Of a DNA stretch of 64,000 nt, positions 62,501 to 64,000 are shown in pieces. The notes beneath the pieces were generated by a model. The model was not told the DNA's origin and did not search any database. It worked only from the letters and a program-made list of their open reading frames with translations. Each line of letters opens with the position of its first letter. Within the stretch, counting starts at the first letter, position 1. Source of the stretch: Ruegeria_C sp041537905 (lineage in GTDB: Bacteria; Pseudomonadota; Alphaproteobacteria; Rhodobacterales; Rhodobacteraceae); contig NZ_JBGRUO010000003.1 of the NCBI RefSeq assembly GCF_041537905.1, positions 124,001 to 188,000 on the forward strand, read 5' to 3'. Both the position numbers and the translations under genes were made by a program.

Positions 62501-62995
62501 TCAACTTCCGTAAACAGACCCCAGGATGAGATAGAGCGCTAGCGTAAAGCCCAGGCTCAGCCCCATCGGGAATTTGCGGCCCATATCCCAGCTTTTCCAA
62601 TCCGGCACCACCCGGCGCAGCGCCGTATGTTTGGCCAGCCGATGCGTGGCCACCGCCGCCAGAAGGCTAGCGCAGAGGATCATGAATAGAAGGCTCAGAT
62701 CGCCAAGAGCAACATAGGGCGCGGCGGCGGCCATGAACTTGGCGTCACCTGCGCCCATCGCGCCGGCAGCGTTCAGGACAATGCCCACGACCAGCACGAC
62801 AACAAGCTGCGCCAGTTGCCAGCCATAGGCGGGAAAGCTCATCAGGAACGGGCCCATCACCACAAAGATCAGCGCCAGAGCGACAACCGCCTGATTGGTG
62901 ATCCGCATCTCACGCAGATCGGTGAAGGCCACGTAGAAGCAGAGCGGCAGCACCAGCGGCAGGAACCACAGCGCGACCAGAGACGGGATCGCCAT
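62501..62995 (-). CDS. cpaA: Prepilin peptidase (TadV/CpaA type)
   Basis: A 164-residue A24 aspartic peptidase with D26 in FTDLREM and D84 in GAGDAK, the two catalytic residues, and six hydrophobic helices. It trims Flp prepilins in the membrane. It begins three bases after the TadD-like gene. Confidence 0.9.
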   Translation of the reverse strand: MAIPSLVALWFLPLVLPLCFYVAFTDLREMRITNQAVVALALIFVVMGPFLMSFPAYGWQLAQLVVVLVVGIVLNAAGAMGAGDAKFMAAAAPYVALGDLSLLFMILCASLLAAVATHRLAKHTALRRVVPDWKSWDMGRKFPMGLSLGFTLALYLILGSVYGS

Positions 62996-62998
62996 GGC

Positions 62999-63847
62999 TC
63001 AGGCGCTTTCCAATGCGCGCAGCGAGTTGATCGCTTCTTCGAAATGTTGGGGGTGGGTCTTGACGGCGTCACGCAGCAGGGTCTTGCCCTTGGTGACATC
63101 GCCCTGCTTGATCGCGGTCAGCGCCATCGTATGCAGCAGTTGCGCACGTTCCACCTGGTTCATCGGCACCACCGGCAGCGTGTAATTACCCTGCGCCCCG
63201 CGCGCCAAGACCAGATTGTTCTTTGCGGTGAACAGCGTGCGGTCCTGACGGATCGCCTCACCAAAGAGTTTTTCGGCCTCGGCATATTGGCCGCGGGTCA
63301 GCTTGGAATAACCCCAGTTATTGGTTACCGCGGCGGGTTTGGTCGTCAGGCCAACAGCCGTTTCGTAAAAGCTGTCGGCGCGTTTCCATTCCTTGTTGGA
63401 ATCCGCAATCATGGCCTCCAGCCGGTAACGCTTGAAGGTCTCATGAGTCGGCGGCACCTCGTCCAGCGTTTCCTCGGCCTTTTTCCAGTCGCCATTGCGG
63501 ATATAGGCGTCGGCCAGTTCGACCGAATCCGCGTCATTGGCGTCGTCCATCCCGACCACCTTGGTCCAGGTCGAGACCGCCTCGGTGTTGCGCTTGGCCC
63601 GGACCAGAGACATGGCCAGCCCGCGTTGCAGGTCGATCCGGTCAGGGGCGGTCTTGGTGGCGCGCTGGAAATAAGCGACGGCTTCGTTCGGGTCCCCGAC
63701 CGTCAGCATCACGTCATTGATGCCGGTCTCGTCGATGACATTCACATCCTGCAGCGCCCGTTCGACGGCCTGATCTTTCTTGCTCACACATGCGGAAAGC
63801 CCCAGCCCACCTGCAACAAGTGCCGGGATCAAAATAAGGTGGCGCAT
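62999..63847 (-). CDS. tadD: TadD-like TPR lipoprotein
   Basis: A 282-residue lipoprotein with lipobox cysteine C20 (LGLSAC) and TPR repeats (EAVAYFQRATKTAP, EAEKLFGEAIRQD etc.). TadD-like proteins assist Flp pilus assembly at the outer membrane. It abuts the prepilin peptidase gene. Confidence 0.85.
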   Translation of the reverse strand: MRHLILIPALVAGGLGLSACVSKKDQAVERALQDVNVIDETGINDVMLTVGDPNEAVAYFQRATKTAPDRIDLQRGLAMSLVRAKRNTEAVSTWTKVVGMDDANDADSVELADAYIRNGDWKKAEETLDEVPPTHETFKRYRLEAMIADSNKEWKRADSFYETAVGLTTKPAAVTNNWGYSKLTRGQYAEAEKLFGEAIRQDRTLFTAKNNLVLARGAQGNYTLPVVPMNQVERAQLLHTMALTAIKQGDVTKGKTLLRDAVKTHPQHFEEAINSLRALESA

Positions 63848-63874
63848 TTTTGCGTCCTTTTGCTGCTCTGTCTT

Positions 63875-64000
63875 TTATGGTGTCTTGCGGATCAGGAACT
63901 GCCCTTCGCCCCGCTGCACCAACTTATATTCTTCGTTTGCCTCAGGGGCATTAATAGCAGGATTTTCAGATTTTGCGAGTGCTATCCGAAGATTATCCCG
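63875..64000 (-). CDS. Partial gene, C-terminal 41 residues only
   Basis: A frame entering from the right edge and ending in TAA at 63875. The visible tail is hydrophilic and charged (ending KLVQRGEGQFLIRKTP). Only 27 bases separate it from the tadD-like gene, so it belongs to the same Tad operon. Too little remains for a family call. Confidence 0.6.
   Translation of the reverse strand, partial: RDNLRIALAKSENPAINAPEANEEYKLVQRGEGQFLIRKTP

Noticed and set aside
1..64000. CRISPR arrays, tRNA or rRNA genes, intact insertion sequences or prophage genes
   Set aside because: No regular repeats, cloverleaf-like segments or phage modules were seen in the intergenic stretches read; short tRNAs could still be missed without a covariance search.

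Overview
The window looks like chromosome of a marine Roseobacter-group alphaproteobacterium (Rhodobacteraceae, Ruegeria-like). Grounds: high G+C coding sequence with alternative TTG/GTG starts; Roseobacter-type blocks (xerC/DUF484/transaldolase-like aldolase/priA; ruvCAB-ybgC-tolQRAB-pal-cpoB-tilS-ftsH; fhs-chorismate mutase-folD); phosphatidylcholine synthase; a DUF1127 gene; a Tad pilus segment; and acyl-CoA ligase and acyl-CoA dehydrogenase genes resembling DmdB and DmdC of DMSP catabolism. This is inference from gene content; no search was run.

1-9.3 kb: a ten-gene catabolic operon on the minus strand (cyclase, cupin, SDR, 3-hydroxyacyl-CoA-dehydrogenase-like enzyme, a complete branched-chain-amino-acid-type ABC transporter, and a beta-keto acid cleavage enzyme cut by the window edge), diverging from an IclR regulator. 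An IS630-type transposase fragment follows. This is the part most likely to hold an undescribed pathway: import of an unknown compound, oxidation to a beta-keto acid, and cleavage with acetyl-CoA.

9.3-24.7 kb: acyl-CoA ligase, a pair of unassigned small membrane proteins, an HxlR regulator, then a second IclR-centred group. One arm reads acyl-CoA dehydrogenase, 2,4-dienoyl-CoA reductase, esterase and an unknown protein. The divergent arm reads a family III CoA-transferase and a citryl-CoA-lyase-like protein. YcjX, a GNAT acetyltransferase and a TIGR01620 (YcjF-like) protein follow in overlapping order.

24.7-41 kb: mostly housekeeping: an SDR fused to a membrane domain, ileS, a methylated-DNA methyltransferase, a GreA-C-terminal protein, phosphatidylcholine synthase, xerC, DUF484, transaldolase-like aldolase, priA, MFS permease, prmA and a DUF1127 protein. 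Two strong terminators are present.

41-53 kb: Holliday junction genes ruvCAB, then the Tol-Pal envelope system, tilS and ftsH, closely packed on the plus strand.

53-64 kb: an unknown membrane protein, a MOSC protein, one-carbon folate genes with a chorismate mutase between them, a PaaI thioesterase, a ligase-associated nuclease/helicase pair (pdeM and an Lhr-type helicase) without the usual ligase, and the end of a Tad pilus locus (AAA ATPase, prepilin peptidase, TadD-like TPR lipoprotein, partial gene). No rRNA, tRNA, CRISPR array or intact mobile element was seen.
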